From a virus, in IMG/VR virus record IMGVR_UViG_3300042389_000145, positions 1 to 30,791 of that record: 30,791 nt of DNA; one strand, given 5' to 3'. Shown here one piece after another: positions 16,683 through 24,502 of this stretch. Positions within the stretch are counted from its first letter, which is position 1; every line of letters begins with the position of its first letter. The notes below the pieces were generated by a model, which worked only from the letters and a program-made list of their open reading frames with translations, ran no database searches and was not told the DNA's origin. Made by a program: the position numbers and the translations under genes.

Positions 16683-17598
16683 AGATATATATACCGCAGA
16701 ACAAGTTCGTCGTGTTTTAACTGGTGCTGGAATTGATATTGAGGCAGAGTATGGAACCGATTATATTATCTTTTGTCCATATCACAATAATAATAGAACT
16801 CCTGCTGGAGAAGTATCAAAAGATCATGGAATGTTTTTTTGCTTTGGATGTCAAACAACAAAAACACTTATTGAGTTCATAATGTATACATCTAATAGAA
16901 CATATTTTGAAGCAGTTAGATATATTAAAGGAAAAGAACAAGAAACTAATATTGAAGATTCAGTTAATAAAGCGTTAATTGAAAAACCAGAGTTTGTTCA
17001 ATATGATGAATTATTAATTAAAAGATTAAACAACCAAGCGTTAGAGTCTCCAAGAGCAATTAGGTATTTTGAAGGAAGAAGTATTACTAAAGATTCTATT
17101 GAGAAATTTAGTCTTGGTTATTCAGAAAAACAAGATTCGGTAACGATTCCAATCCACTCACCTGACGGAATGTGTATAGGGTTTGTTGCTAGAACTATTG
17201 AAGGAAAAGAGTTTAAGAATACACCAGGATTGGCAAAAGGCAAAGTATTATTTAATCTTCATAGAATAAAGGCATCAAGTACTGTATATGTAGTTGAGTC
17301 ATCTTTTGATGCAATTAGGTTGGACCAAGTTGGATTCCCTGCGGTTGCTACGCTAGGGGCAAATGTTTCTGCAGCACAGATAAAGTTATTAGAAAAATAT
17401 TTTAATAACATTGTACTGATTGCAGATAACGATGATGCAGGCGTAATAATGAGAGACAAGTTAATTGAAAAACTTGGACCTGTTGTTACATCTGTTTACA
17501 TAGATAAAAAATATAAAGATATAGGCGACATGGATGATGATGCAATTAAAAAACTGGAGTTTCAGTTTGACAATTCCATCATTGGTATGTTAAGATAG
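16675..17598 (+). CDS. DnaG-type DNA primase (CHC2 zinc domain + TOPRIM)
   Basis: A 307-residue primase that makes RNA primers for lagging-strand synthesis. The zinc-binding domain carries C34-x2-H37 and C56-x2-C59 (FCPYHNNN and FFCFGC). A core follows, with KFSLGYS near 145-150. The TOPRIM domain has E208 (VYVVESSFDA) and D251/D253 (IADNDDAG), which hold the metals. It lacks the C-terminal helicase-binding domain of bacterial DnaG (about 600 residues), so contact with the helicase must be made otherwise. I start at ATG 16675 because GAGGA at 16665-16669 is correctly spaced. The in-frame ATG at 16633 has no site and overlaps the helicase more deeply. Confidence 0.9.
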   Translation: MVKDIYTAEQVRRVLTGAGIDIEAEYGTDYIIFCPYHNNNRTPAGEVSKDHGMFFCFGCQTTKTLIEFIMYTSNRTYFEAVRYIKGKEQETNIEDSVNKALIEKPEFVQYDELLIKRLNNQALESPRAIRYFEGRSITKDSIEKFSLGYSEKQDSVTIPIHSPDGMCIGFVARTIEGKEFKNTPGLAKGKVLFNLHRIKASSTVYVVESSFDAIRLDQVGFPAVATLGANVSAAQIKLLEKYFNNIVLIADNDDAGVIMRDKLIEKLGPVVTSVYIDKKYKDIGDMDDDAIKKLEFQFDNSIIGMLR

Positions 17599-17626
17599 AT
17601 AAAACACATAAGGAGAAAAAAATAAT

Positions 17627-18283
17627 ATGACTATTGTAAAGGGACTAAAAAATATTAATGCCCTAGTTGACAAACCAAAATATGATGAAAACTCTCCAAA
17701 GGTAAGATGGTTAAAACTTGCCGATGGACAATCTGCAAAGATTAGATTCATTGAAGAACTTGATGAAGATTCTGCAAATTATAATGCAGAACGTGGACTA
17801 GCACTTGTTGTTAAAGAACACACAAATCCAAAAGACTATAAGCGCAAGGCTGTAGATACTATGGAAACAGAAGGACGTGACTGGGCTGAAGAAATGCATC
17901 GTAAAGATCCAAAGGCTGGCTGGAGAGCACGTCTTCGTTTCTATTGCAACGTATTAGTAGATGATGGCATTGAAGAGCCATACATAGCCATTTGGTCAAT
18001 GGGCGTAAGTAAGCAATCTGCTTTTAACACAATTCGTGAATACGCACTTGAAACAGGAAGTATTTCAAATATTACATGGAAGTTAAAGCGTAACGGTCAG
18101 GGTACTGAAACAAGTTACACACTTATTCCATCTGCACCAGATAAAGAACCATTTGACTGGTCAGCACACAAGCCATACGCTCTTGAGTTAGCACTAAAGA
18201 AAATTCCTTATGCTGAACAAGAGGCATTTTATTTGGGGTTTGACACTCCATCTGTAACTTCATCAACCAACACAGATTGGTAA
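17627..18283 (+). CDS. Probable single-stranded DNA binding protein
   Basis: A 218-residue protein between primase and polymerase. The central region, AGWRARLRFYCNVLVDDG at about 97-114 and IAIWSMGVSKQSAFNTI at about 121-137, followed by ITWKLKRNGQGTETSYTLIP, resembles the OB-fold core of gp32/gp2.5-type phage ssDNA-binding proteins, with exposed aromatic residues. Coating exposed single strands during fork movement would be its role. Such proteins usually end in an acidic tail with a terminal aromatic; here the end is NTDW after a Ser/Thr-rich stretch, with only one acidic residue next to the Trp. AAGGAGA at about 17610-17616 supports the start. Family assignment is moderate. Confidence 0.65.
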   Translation: MTIVKGLKNINALVDKPKYDENSPKVRWLKLADGQSAKIRFIEELDEDSANYNAERGLALVVKEHTNPKDYKRKAVDTMETEGRDWAEEMHRKDPKAGWRARLRFYCNVLVDDGIEEPYIAIWSMGVSKQSAFNTIREYALETGSISNITWKLKRNGQGTETSYTLIPSAPDKEPFDWSAHKPYALELALKKIPYAEQEAFYLGFDTPSVTSSTNTDW

Positions 18284-18284
18284 G

Positions 18285-21200
18285 ATGAACTACACAGGCT
18301 TACATGTTCATACTCACTACTCCCTATTTGACGGCATAGCAACTCCACAAGAGTATGTAGACCGTGCTAGCAAGTTGGGTATGAGTGCTCTTGCAATTAC
18401 AGATCACGGTACACTTTCTGGTCACAGAGAGTTTTATCGTTCTGCAAAAGAAAAGGGTATTAAGCCAATTCTAGGTCTAGAAGGATATATGTGTGCAGAC
18501 ATATCTGATAAAAGAGATAAGTCTGAAAGAGAAGGTCAACAAGATCTTGTTTATAATCATATTATCCTTCTAGCCAAGAATCAAAAAGGTTTAGAAAATC
18601 TTAATAAAATTAGTGAAATTGCATGGACAGATGGATTTTTTAAAAAACCAAGGTTTGACTTTGCAATTCTTCAAAAATATAAAGAAGGCATTATTGTAAC
18701 ATCTGCCTGTCCTAGTAGCGTTATTGTTAAAGCATTAGAAGAACAAGAATTTGCACTTGCTAAAAAGCACATTAAATGGTTTAAAGACAATTTTGCTAGT
18801 GATTATTATATTGAAGTGATGCCACACAATACGCCAGAAATAAACAAATATCTTATTGAACTTGCAGATGAATTTAATATTCGTGTAGTTGTTACTCCAG
18901 ACTGCCATCACTCTGATGAATCACAAAAAGAAGTACAAGAATTTAAACTGATTTTAAATACACATGGAAAAGTAAATAAAGAAGCAACATATGAAAAATC
19001 TAAAAAGAAAACAGATATGATGGAAAGACTTGACTATTTGTATGGTCATGATCGTGATATAACATTTAACAAATTTGATATTCATCTTCTTTCCTATGAA
19101 GAAATTAAAGCAGCAATGGAAAAACAAGGTATTGATAGAGAAGATATATATTCAAATACTATGTTATTAGCAGATACAGTAGAAGATTATGACATTAAGG
19201 ACAGCCTTAATTTGCTTCCTGTTCAATATAAAAATCCAGACCAAGAGTTAGCAAACTTAGCATTTGCTGCACTAGAAGAAAAAAAACTTAACTCTAACTG
19301 GTTAGGTAATGATATTTATGAACAACGCCTAGATGAAGAACTTCATATTATTAGAGAAAAGAAATTTGCCCCTTACTTTCTTGTAGTACAAAATATGATT
19401 TCTTGGGCAAAGAAAGAAAGAATTTTAGTTGGCCCAGGCCGTGGATCATCTGCTGGATCTTTAGTATGCTATCTTCTTGGCATTACAGATATTGATCCAT
19501 TAGAGCATGGTCTGTTGTTCTTTCGTTTTATTAATCCAGAACGTAATGACTTTCCAGATATTGATACAGACATCCAAGATACTCGTCGTGATGAAGTAAA
19601 AGATTATTTAGTTAGACAATATAGACATGTAGCATCTATTGCAACATTTCTTCAATTTAAAGATAAAGGTGTAGTCCGAGATGTTGCACGAGTTTTAGAC
19701 ATTCCACTTACAGATGTTAATAAAGTTTTAAAACTTGTTGATACATGGGACGAATACTGCACATCTAAAACCACACAATGGTTTAGGGATAAATATCCAG
19801 AAGTAGAGATTTACGGAGAACAGTTGCGTGGTCGTATTAGGGGTACTGGAATTCACGCTGCTGGTGTTGTTACCAGTAAAGATCCAATATTTAGATATGC
19901 ACCATTAGAAACTCGCTCCTCTCCTGGATCTGATGACCGTATTCCAGTTGTTGGTATTGATATGGAAGAGGCTGAAAAAATCGGTCTAATTAAAATTGAT
20001 GCACTTGGGCTTAAAACTTTAAGTGTAGTAAAAGATTGTATTGATATGATTAAAGAAAATCATTATAAAGATGTTGACTTGTTATCTCTTGATATGGCAG
20101 ATCCAAAAGTATACGAGATGCTTTCAGACGGGTATACTAAAGGTGTGTTTCAATGTGAAGCAACACCATATACGAACCTTTTAGTAAAGATGGGTGTAAA
20201 AAACTTTAATGAGTTAGCAGCCTCAAACGCATTAGTGCGTCCAGGAGCCATGAACACTATTGGTAAAGACTATATTGCTCGTAAACACGGAAAACAAAAT
20301 GTTTCCTATATTCACCAAACTATGAAAGAATTTACCAATGACACATATGGGTGTATCCTATATCAGGAACAGGTTATGCAGGCTTGCGTACATCTTGGTG
20401 GAATGACAATGGCTGAGGCTGATAAAGTTCGTAAGATCATTGGAAAGAAAAAAGATGCCAAAGAGTTCAATATATTTCAAGATAGGTTTGTTGCTGGGGC
20501 GAGCAAGTACATATCTCCTAATCAAGCCTTGGATCTTTGGAAAGACTTTGAAGAGCATGCGGGATATTCGTTCAACAAAAGTCATGCGGTTGCTTACTCT
20601 ACATTATCGTATTGGACGGCGTGGTTAAAATATTATTATCCACTTGAGTTTATGTTTGCCCTTCTTAAAAATGAAAAAGATAAAGATGGTAGAACGGAAT
20701 ATCTAATTGAAGCAAAGCGTATGGGTATTTCAATTAAACTACCACACATTAATGATTCAGATTTAGATTTTAAAATTGAGGGTAAAGGTATTCGCTTCGG
20801 CTTAACTGGTATTAAATTTATTTCTAATAACATTGCACAAAAATATATTAGTGCAAGACCATTTGCTAGTTATAAACAACTTGAGGAGTTTACTTTTACA
20901 AAAGGAAATGGAGTAAATAGTAGAGCACTTAATGCATTAAAGTTAACTGGTGCTGCAACATTTCCTGATAATCCACGTAATGATGAAGAAATTAAAGAAA
21001 ATATTTATGAATATTTAAATCTTCCAGAGTTTAATATTTCTATTCCATCTCATTATTATGCATTTATTCAACCAATTGAAGACTTTGAAGAAAAAGGTTC
21101 TTTTATTTTAATGGGTATGGTAAAGTCAATAAAAAGAGGAAAGGGATGGTCAAGAGTTGAAATTTTGGACAAAACTGGGAGTGTTGGTATATTTGATGAA

Positions 21201-21572
21201 GAAGGAACGACTATTGAGACGGGTCGTACTTACTTGGTTCTTAGCAATGACAATAGGATTGTATCTGCAATTCCTGTTGACGAAATAAAAGCATCTTCAA
21301 ACGCACTTGTTAAGTTTTTAAGTTATAAGCAGTTACCATATAAAGAAGATGAAATGTTTGTTATTTCGTTTAAATCAAGAATAACAAAAACTGGTAAAAA
21401 AATGGCCTCTTTAACTTTAGCAGATACTGCAAGGGATCTACACTCAGTAACTGTATTTCCTACTGCATTTCCTAAAGCATACATGCATATTGAAGAAGGT
21501 AAAGCCTATAAGTTTAGTTTTGGTAAAACAAAAGACGGCACAACAATAATGGAGGATATAAATGTCAGTTAA
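18285..21572 (+). CDS. dnaE: DNA polymerase III alpha subunit (DnaE type)
   Basis: A 1095-residue replicative polymerase. An N-terminal PHP domain (about 1-230) keeps every metal ligand expected of an active exonuclease: H7, H9, D16, H41, E66, H92, C142, D206, H208. The polymerase core has the nucleotide-binding GPGRGSSAGS near residue 385, the catalytic acids D427 and D429 in PDIDTD, and D572 in IKIDALGLKTL. Later elements are VFQCEA, SFNKSHAVAYS and a helix-hairpin-helix zone, and a C-terminal OB fold lies at about 945-1020 (FILMGMVKSIKRGKGWSRVE). It is slightly shorter than E. coli DnaE. It starts one base after the preceding stop, and its last 11 bases overlap recA. A bacterial-type C-family polymerase is common in actinobacterial phages and unlike the family A or B enzymes of most phages. 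Confidence 0.95.
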   Translation: MNYTGLHVHTHYSLFDGIATPQEYVDRASKLGMSALAITDHGTLSGHREFYRSAKEKGIKPILGLEGYMCADISDKRDKSEREGQQDLVYNHIILLAKNQKGLENLNKISEIAWTDGFFKKPRFDFAILQKYKEGIIVTSACPSSVIVKALEEQEFALAKKHIKWFKDNFASDYYIEVMPHNTPEINKYLIELADEFNIRVVVTPDCHHSDESQKEVQEFKLILNTHGKVNKEATYEKSKKKTDMMERLDYLYGHDRDITFNKFDIHLLSYEEIKAAMEKQGIDREDIYSNTMLLADTVEDYDIKDSLNLLPVQYKNPDQELANLAFAALEEKKLNSNWLGNDIYEQRLDEELHIIREKKFAPYFLVVQNMISWAKKERILVGPGRGSSAGSLVCYLLGITDIDPLEHGLLFFRFINPERNDFPDIDTDIQDTRRDEVKDYLVRQYRHVASIATFLQFKDKGVVRDVARVLDIPLTDVNKVLKLVDTWDEYCTSKTTQWFRDKYPEVEIYGEQLRGRIRGTGIHAAGVVTSKDPIFRYAPLETRSSPGSDDRIPVVGIDMEEAEKIGLIKIDALGLKTLSVVKDCIDMIKENHYKDVDLLSLDMADPKVYEMLSDGYTKGVFQCEATPYTNLLVKMGVKNFNELAASNALVRPGAMNTIGKDYIARKHGKQNVSYIHQTMKEFTNDTYGCILYQEQVMQACVHLGGMTMAEADKVRKIIGKKKDAKEFNIFQDRFVAGASKYISPNQALDLWKDFEEHAGYSFNKSHAVAYSTLSYWTAWLKYYYPLEFMFALLKNEKDKDGRTEYLIEAKRMGISIKLPHINDSDLDFKIEGKGIRFGLTGIKFISNNIAQKYISARPFASYKQLEEFTFTKGNGVNSRALNALKLTGAATFPDNPRNDEEIKENIYEYLNLPEFNISIPSHYYAFIQPIEDFEEKGSFILMGMVKSIKRGKGWSRVEILDKTGSVGIFDEEGTTIETGRTYLVLSNDNRIVSAIPVDEIKASSNALVKFLSYKQLPYKEDEMFVISFKSRITKTGKKMASLTLADTARDLHSVTVFPTAFPKAYMHIEEGKAYKFSFGKTKDGTTIMEDINVS

Positions 21573-22575
21573 TGTAGAAGATGTATTATCACAGTTAGAC
21601 CCAAGAATTAGAAAACGACTTGGTACTGGAGAAGGTGTTACCTTTGAATATCAGCCAACACCAAGTTTTGGATTAAACCGTGCTCTTGGCGGTGGATTAC
21701 CATATGGTCGCCAGGTACTTATCTGGGGTAGCAAATCATCTGCTAAGTCCTCTATGTGCCTTCAGATGATCGCATTGGCCCAAGCAGAAGGTAAGGTATG
21801 TGCTTGGATTGATTCAGAAATGTCATATTCAGAAGATTGGGCTAGACAACTTGGGGTAGATCCAACTAAACTAATTTATTCACAAGCAAGAACTATTAGT
21901 GATATGGTTGACGTAGGTGTTGGGTTAATGAATGCTGGAGTAGACTTAATTGTAGTTGATTCAATTACTTCAATGCTTCCTGCTATATATTTTGAAAAAG
22001 ATTCAGATGAAATGAAAGCGTTAGAGAATACTAAACAGATAGGAGCAGAGTCTCGTGACTTTAGTAATGCATGGAAAATGCTTAATTATGCTAATAATAA
22101 GGTCAAGCCTACTTTGCTTGTTCTTATCAGCCAGTCTCGTAATAATATTAATGCTATGTATACTTCTCAGCAGCCTTCTGGTGGTCAGGCTACTAAGTTC
22201 TATTCTTCTTGCGTTATTAAGTTATTTAGTTCCGAATCGGATAATCAAGCGCTTAAAGGAAAAATTAAAATAGGAGATAAGTTAATTGAAGAAAAAATTG
22301 GCAGACAAATTCGTTGGGAATTACAATTCTCTAAAACATCTCCAGGCTTTCAATCTGGTGCGTATGATTTTTATTTTAGAGGTGACAATATTGGTGTTGA
22401 TGCAATAGGAGATTTAGTAGATACTGCAGAGGCTATGGGATTAGTTAATAGAACTGGCGCATGGTATCAACTAGATGATGGCACAAAAGTGCAAGGTCGT
22501 GATGGTTTTATAAATCGTGTTAAAGAAGATTTAGATTTACAGGAACAACTTAAGGCAAAAATAGTTAATGCTTGA
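21562..22575 (+). CDS. recA: RecA-family recombinase with altered P-loop
   Basis: A 337-residue strand-exchange protein, so recombination-dependent replication or repair is expected. Walker A is at residues 56-63 and reads GSKSSAKS, with Ala61 where the family has the conserved Gly of GxxxxGK[ST]. E86 (WIDSEMS) fits the catalytic glutamate and Walker B is DLIVVDS ending at D133-S134. DNA-binding loop sequence is SQQPSGGQATKF near 213-224. It lacks the longer C-terminal acidic domain of cellular RecA. GGAGGA precedes the ATG at 21562, which overlaps dnaE by 11 bases. The next gene overlaps its end by 8 bases. Confidence 0.9.
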   Translation: MSVNVEDVLSQLDPRIRKRLGTGEGVTFEYQPTPSFGLNRALGGGLPYGRQVLIWGSKSSAKSSMCLQMIALAQAEGKVCAWIDSEMSYSEDWARQLGVDPTKLIYSQARTISDMVDVGVGLMNAGVDLIVVDSITSMLPAIYFEKDSDEMKALENTKQIGAESRDFSNAWKMLNYANNKVKPTLLVLISQSRNNINAMYTSQQPSGGQATKFYSSCVIKLFSSESDNQALKGKIKIGDKLIEEKIGRQIRWELQFSKTSPGFQSGAYDFYFRGDNIGVDAIGDLVDTAEAMGLVNRTGAWYQLDDGTKVQGRDGFINRVKEDLDLQEQLKAKIVNA

Positions 22576-22753
22576 ATCTAAGTTTACTGTTTATCCTGGC
22601 AAGTGGCCATGTAAAACTTGTCAAGAGATTGTAACATCTTTAAGGTATTGGAAAGAAAGTGGAGAGGCTACGTGGATGTGTACACAAAAACATATTTCAA
22701 AAGTTGGATTAATTCCACAAAAGAAAAAAAAGAAAGATTTTATAAATGAGTGA
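22568..22753 (+). CDS. Small zinc-finger-like protein
   Basis: A 61-residue basic protein with C15-x2-C18 (PCKTCQ) and C38-x3-H42 (MCTQKH), a plausible single zinc site. A Lys-rich C-terminal stretch (QKKKKKDF) could contact nucleic acid. It overlaps recA by 8 bases and the next gene by 8 bases, so it belongs to the replication operon. The function is unknown. Confidence 0.5.
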   Translation: MLESKFTVYPGKWPCKTCQEIVTSLRYWKESGEATWMCTQKHISKVGLIPQKKKKKDFINE

Positions 22754-23036
22754 AAAAAATGAATCAAAAAGAATAGGTGCAAAGCAACATAAAAACTCTG
22801 GTAGAAACACACAAAAGGGTGATGCTACTTGGAGAGAGTTTGTTGTTGATTTTAAAGAAGCAAGTAAATCATTTACTATAAACAAAGAGGTATGGGCTAA
22901 AGCAGTTACTGATTCAATTCAGGCTGGTAAAGATAAGTCTCCAGCAATTATTGTAATTCTTGGAGAGGGTAACACAAAGGTAAGGCTTGCTATAATTGAA
23001 ATGAATATGTTAGAACAATTAACGGAAAGGCAATAA
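22746..23036 (+). CDS. Probable small PD-(D/E)XK-type nuclease
   Basis: A 96-residue protein. Residues 19-46 carry GRNTQKGDATWREF then VVDFKEASKSFTI, a pattern of conserved Lys24-Gly25-Asp26, Asp35-x-Lys37 and a following Lys that fits a minimal PD-(D/E)XK metal site. A hydrophobic strand (PAIIVILG) and VRLAIIEMN follow. Compact nucleases of this design occur in actinobacterial and marine phage replication blocks and are usually proposed to be junction resolvases or endonucleases. It sits between recA and the Cas4-like nuclease. Size is close to the lower limit for the fold. No homology search was possible. Confidence 0.5.
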   Translation: MSEKNESKRIGAKQHKNSGRNTQKGDATWREFVVDFKEASKSFTINKEVWAKAVTDSIQAGKDKSPAIIVILGEGNTKVRLAIIEMNMLEQLTERQ

Positions 23037-23037
23037 A

Positions 23038-23355
23038 GTGATAGAACAAAAACAAGCAACAGGAACAACCTTGGATATGGTAAATGGTTTAACGGAAATT
23101 GCCGATTATATGCAAGACGAAGAGTTAACAGTTGCATTAACAATGATTGCAAAAATTATTATTAAACCAGACATTCCATTGCAAGTTGCTAGTCTTGAGA
23201 TTGTAAGACTACAGGCTATTGCAGCAAAAATGTCTTTTAAGGCTACTTGGATGGCCAATGTTGATAAATCTGACAGGGCAAAGAAAAATATATACTTTAC
23301 AGCAGCAGAAGCAATTAATGATTTGGTATCAGCGCTTAAATACATAATGCGCTAA
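23038..23355 (+). CDS. Helical protein of unknown function
   Basis: A 105-residue, almost entirely helical protein starting at GTG 23038, one base after the preceding stop. It contains ITEIADY-like helices (NGLTEIADYMQDEE) and AAEAINDLVSALKYI at the end, with a short basic segment (KSDRAKKN). There is no metal motif or membrane segment. Position suggests a helper in replication or recombination; nothing more can be claimed. Confidence 0.5.
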   Translation: MIEQKQATGTTLDMVNGLTEIADYMQDEELTVALTMIAKIIIKPDIPLQVASLEIVRLQAIAAKMSFKATWMANVDKSDRAKKNIYFTAAEAINDLVSALKYIMR

Positions 23356-23357
23356 CC

Positions 23358-23366
23358 TGCTATAAT
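23358..23366 (+). promoter_or_regulatory. Putative extended -10 promoter
   Basis: TGC at 23358-23360 directly followed by consensus TATAAT at 23361-23366 forms an extended -10, located in the 33-base gap before the Cas4-like gene. The region 17 bases upstream (TTAAAT) is only weakly -35 like. It would start an mRNA for the recombination, terminase and later genes. A ribosome site (AAAGGA) and the next ATG lie about 15-25 bases downstream. Confidence 0.5.
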
Positions 23367-23388
23367 TAATAGAAAACAAAGGATAAAA

Positions 23389-24225
23389 ATGACAAAAAGT
23401 TTATTAAAAAGTATTATGATTAAAAACGATAGTTTGCCCAAGCCAGCATTTGATGTTGCTGGTATAGCAGAAAAAATTAATAATGGATACTTAGCAAATC
23501 AAGATCCTAAGTTTATGACTAAAAAAACTTTTGCACCATCTACACTAACCTATAGTGATGGAAATGGAGTGTGTCCTAGATATTGGTACCTTGCTTTTGA
23601 GGGAGCCATATTTGAAAGTTATAGCACGCCATATGATATAGCAAATATGAGTAGCGGAACATTGTCTCATAGCAGAATTGAAAAAGCATTGCTGGAATCT
23701 GGCATTGTTAAAATATATAAAAAAGAAAATCCTAAAACCAAAGAACTGGAAGATAGTACAGAGTTTAAGGTTATTAGTTCCAACCCTCCAATTTTTGGTT
23801 ACGGAGACTGCATGATTGTTTGGAACGATGAAGAAATTGTTGGAGAAATAAAGACTCAAAATAATGAAGCATTTGAATATAGAAAAAGAGTGGGTAAACC
23901 TAAACAGGATCACGTAGCACAAACTTTAATATATATGAAAGTGTTAAAAAGATCTAAGGGAATTATTATTTATGAGAATAAAAATAATCATGAACTATTA
24001 TTATTTCCTATTGAGGTAAACGATCACTACAGAGGATGGATAGACAATACATTTGAGTGGATGGAATCTATCTCTGATGCTTGGAAAAACAAACAACTAC
24101 CTATTAAAAATTATAGAAGTAATGCCAAGATTTGTAAAAAGTGTCCAGTAAGAAAAACATGCGATGAGGCTGGAGATGGAATAATTAAGATAGAATCTCT
24201 AAAGGAATTAAGTGAAACTATGTGA
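23389..24225 (+). CDS. Cas4/RecB-like exonuclease with Fe-S cysteine cluster
   Basis: A 278-residue nuclease of the PD-(D/E)XK superfamily. C62 (GVCPRYWYLAFEG) plus C249, C252 and C258 (ICKKCPVRKTC) form the 1+3 cysteine pattern that holds a 4Fe-4S cluster in Cas4 and AddB-type enzymes. The active-site series is H94 (SHSRIEK), D140 (GYGDCMIV), E153-x-K155 (VGEIKTQ) and Gln/Tyr in DHVAQTLIYM. Probable roles are 5'-3' or 3'-5' end processing for RecA-dependent recombination or host DNA turnover. There is no CRISPR array or cas1/cas2 nearby. A likely extended -10 promoter precedes it. It overlaps the next gene by 14 bases. Confidence 0.8.
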   Translation: MTKSLLKSIMIKNDSLPKPAFDVAGIAEKINNGYLANQDPKFMTKKTFAPSTLTYSDGNGVCPRYWYLAFEGAIFESYSTPYDIANMSSGTLSHSRIEKALLESGIVKIYKKENPKTKELEDSTEFKVISSNPPIFGYGDCMIVWNDEEIVGEIKTQNNEAFEYRKRVGKPKQDHVAQTLIYMKVLKRSKGIIIYENKNNHELLLFPIEVNDHYRGWIDNTFEWMESISDAWKNKQLPIKNYRSNAKICKKCPVRKTCDEAGDGIIKIESLKELSETM

Positions 24226-24502
24226 TAGATGTGATACGGTTTTTGACCCTAAAGTAAGTTATCAAATTTATTGTGGAGATGTTTGTAGAGAGCAGGCTAC
24301 TAAAATAAAGATAGCAGAAAGATATCAAATAACTCGTAGACAAAAAAGAAAAGGTAAAAAGAGATTATGTCTTGGTGGTTGTGGAGAACAACTGTCAATA
24401 TATAATGACTCTGGGTTTTGTTCTAATTGTAATATAAGTAAAAAAGAAGTTGATAAAATGTTAAAACAAATAAAAGGATTTTTTGATTATGAACAAGATT
24501 AA
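24212..24502 (+). CDS. Two-zinc-site small protein
   Basis: A 96-residue basic protein with two cysteine quartets: C4-x2-C7 and C21-x3-C25 (LCDRC then YCGDVC), and C53-x3-C57 with C70-x2-C73 (CLGGCG, FCSNC). The Arg/Lys-rich linker TRRQKRKGKKR between them may bind nucleic acid. The start is GTG 24212 after AAAGGA. Its end overlaps the resolvase gene. It may act as a regulator or as a partner of the nuclease; there is no recognised family. Confidence 0.55.
   Translation: MKLCDRCDTVFDPKVSYQIYCGDVCREQATKIKIAERYQITRRQKRKGKKRLCLGGCGEQLSIYNDSGFCSNCNISKKEVDKMLKQIKGFFDYEQD

Noticed and set aside
23389-24225. Cas4-like gene as part of a CRISPR-Cas locus
   Set aside because: No cas1/cas2, other cas gene or repeat-spacer array was seen anywhere in the window.
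24483-24488. TTG start for the RuvC-like protein
   Set aside because: It adds two residues and lies too close to the ribosome site. ATG 24489 is preferred, although it cannot be excluded.
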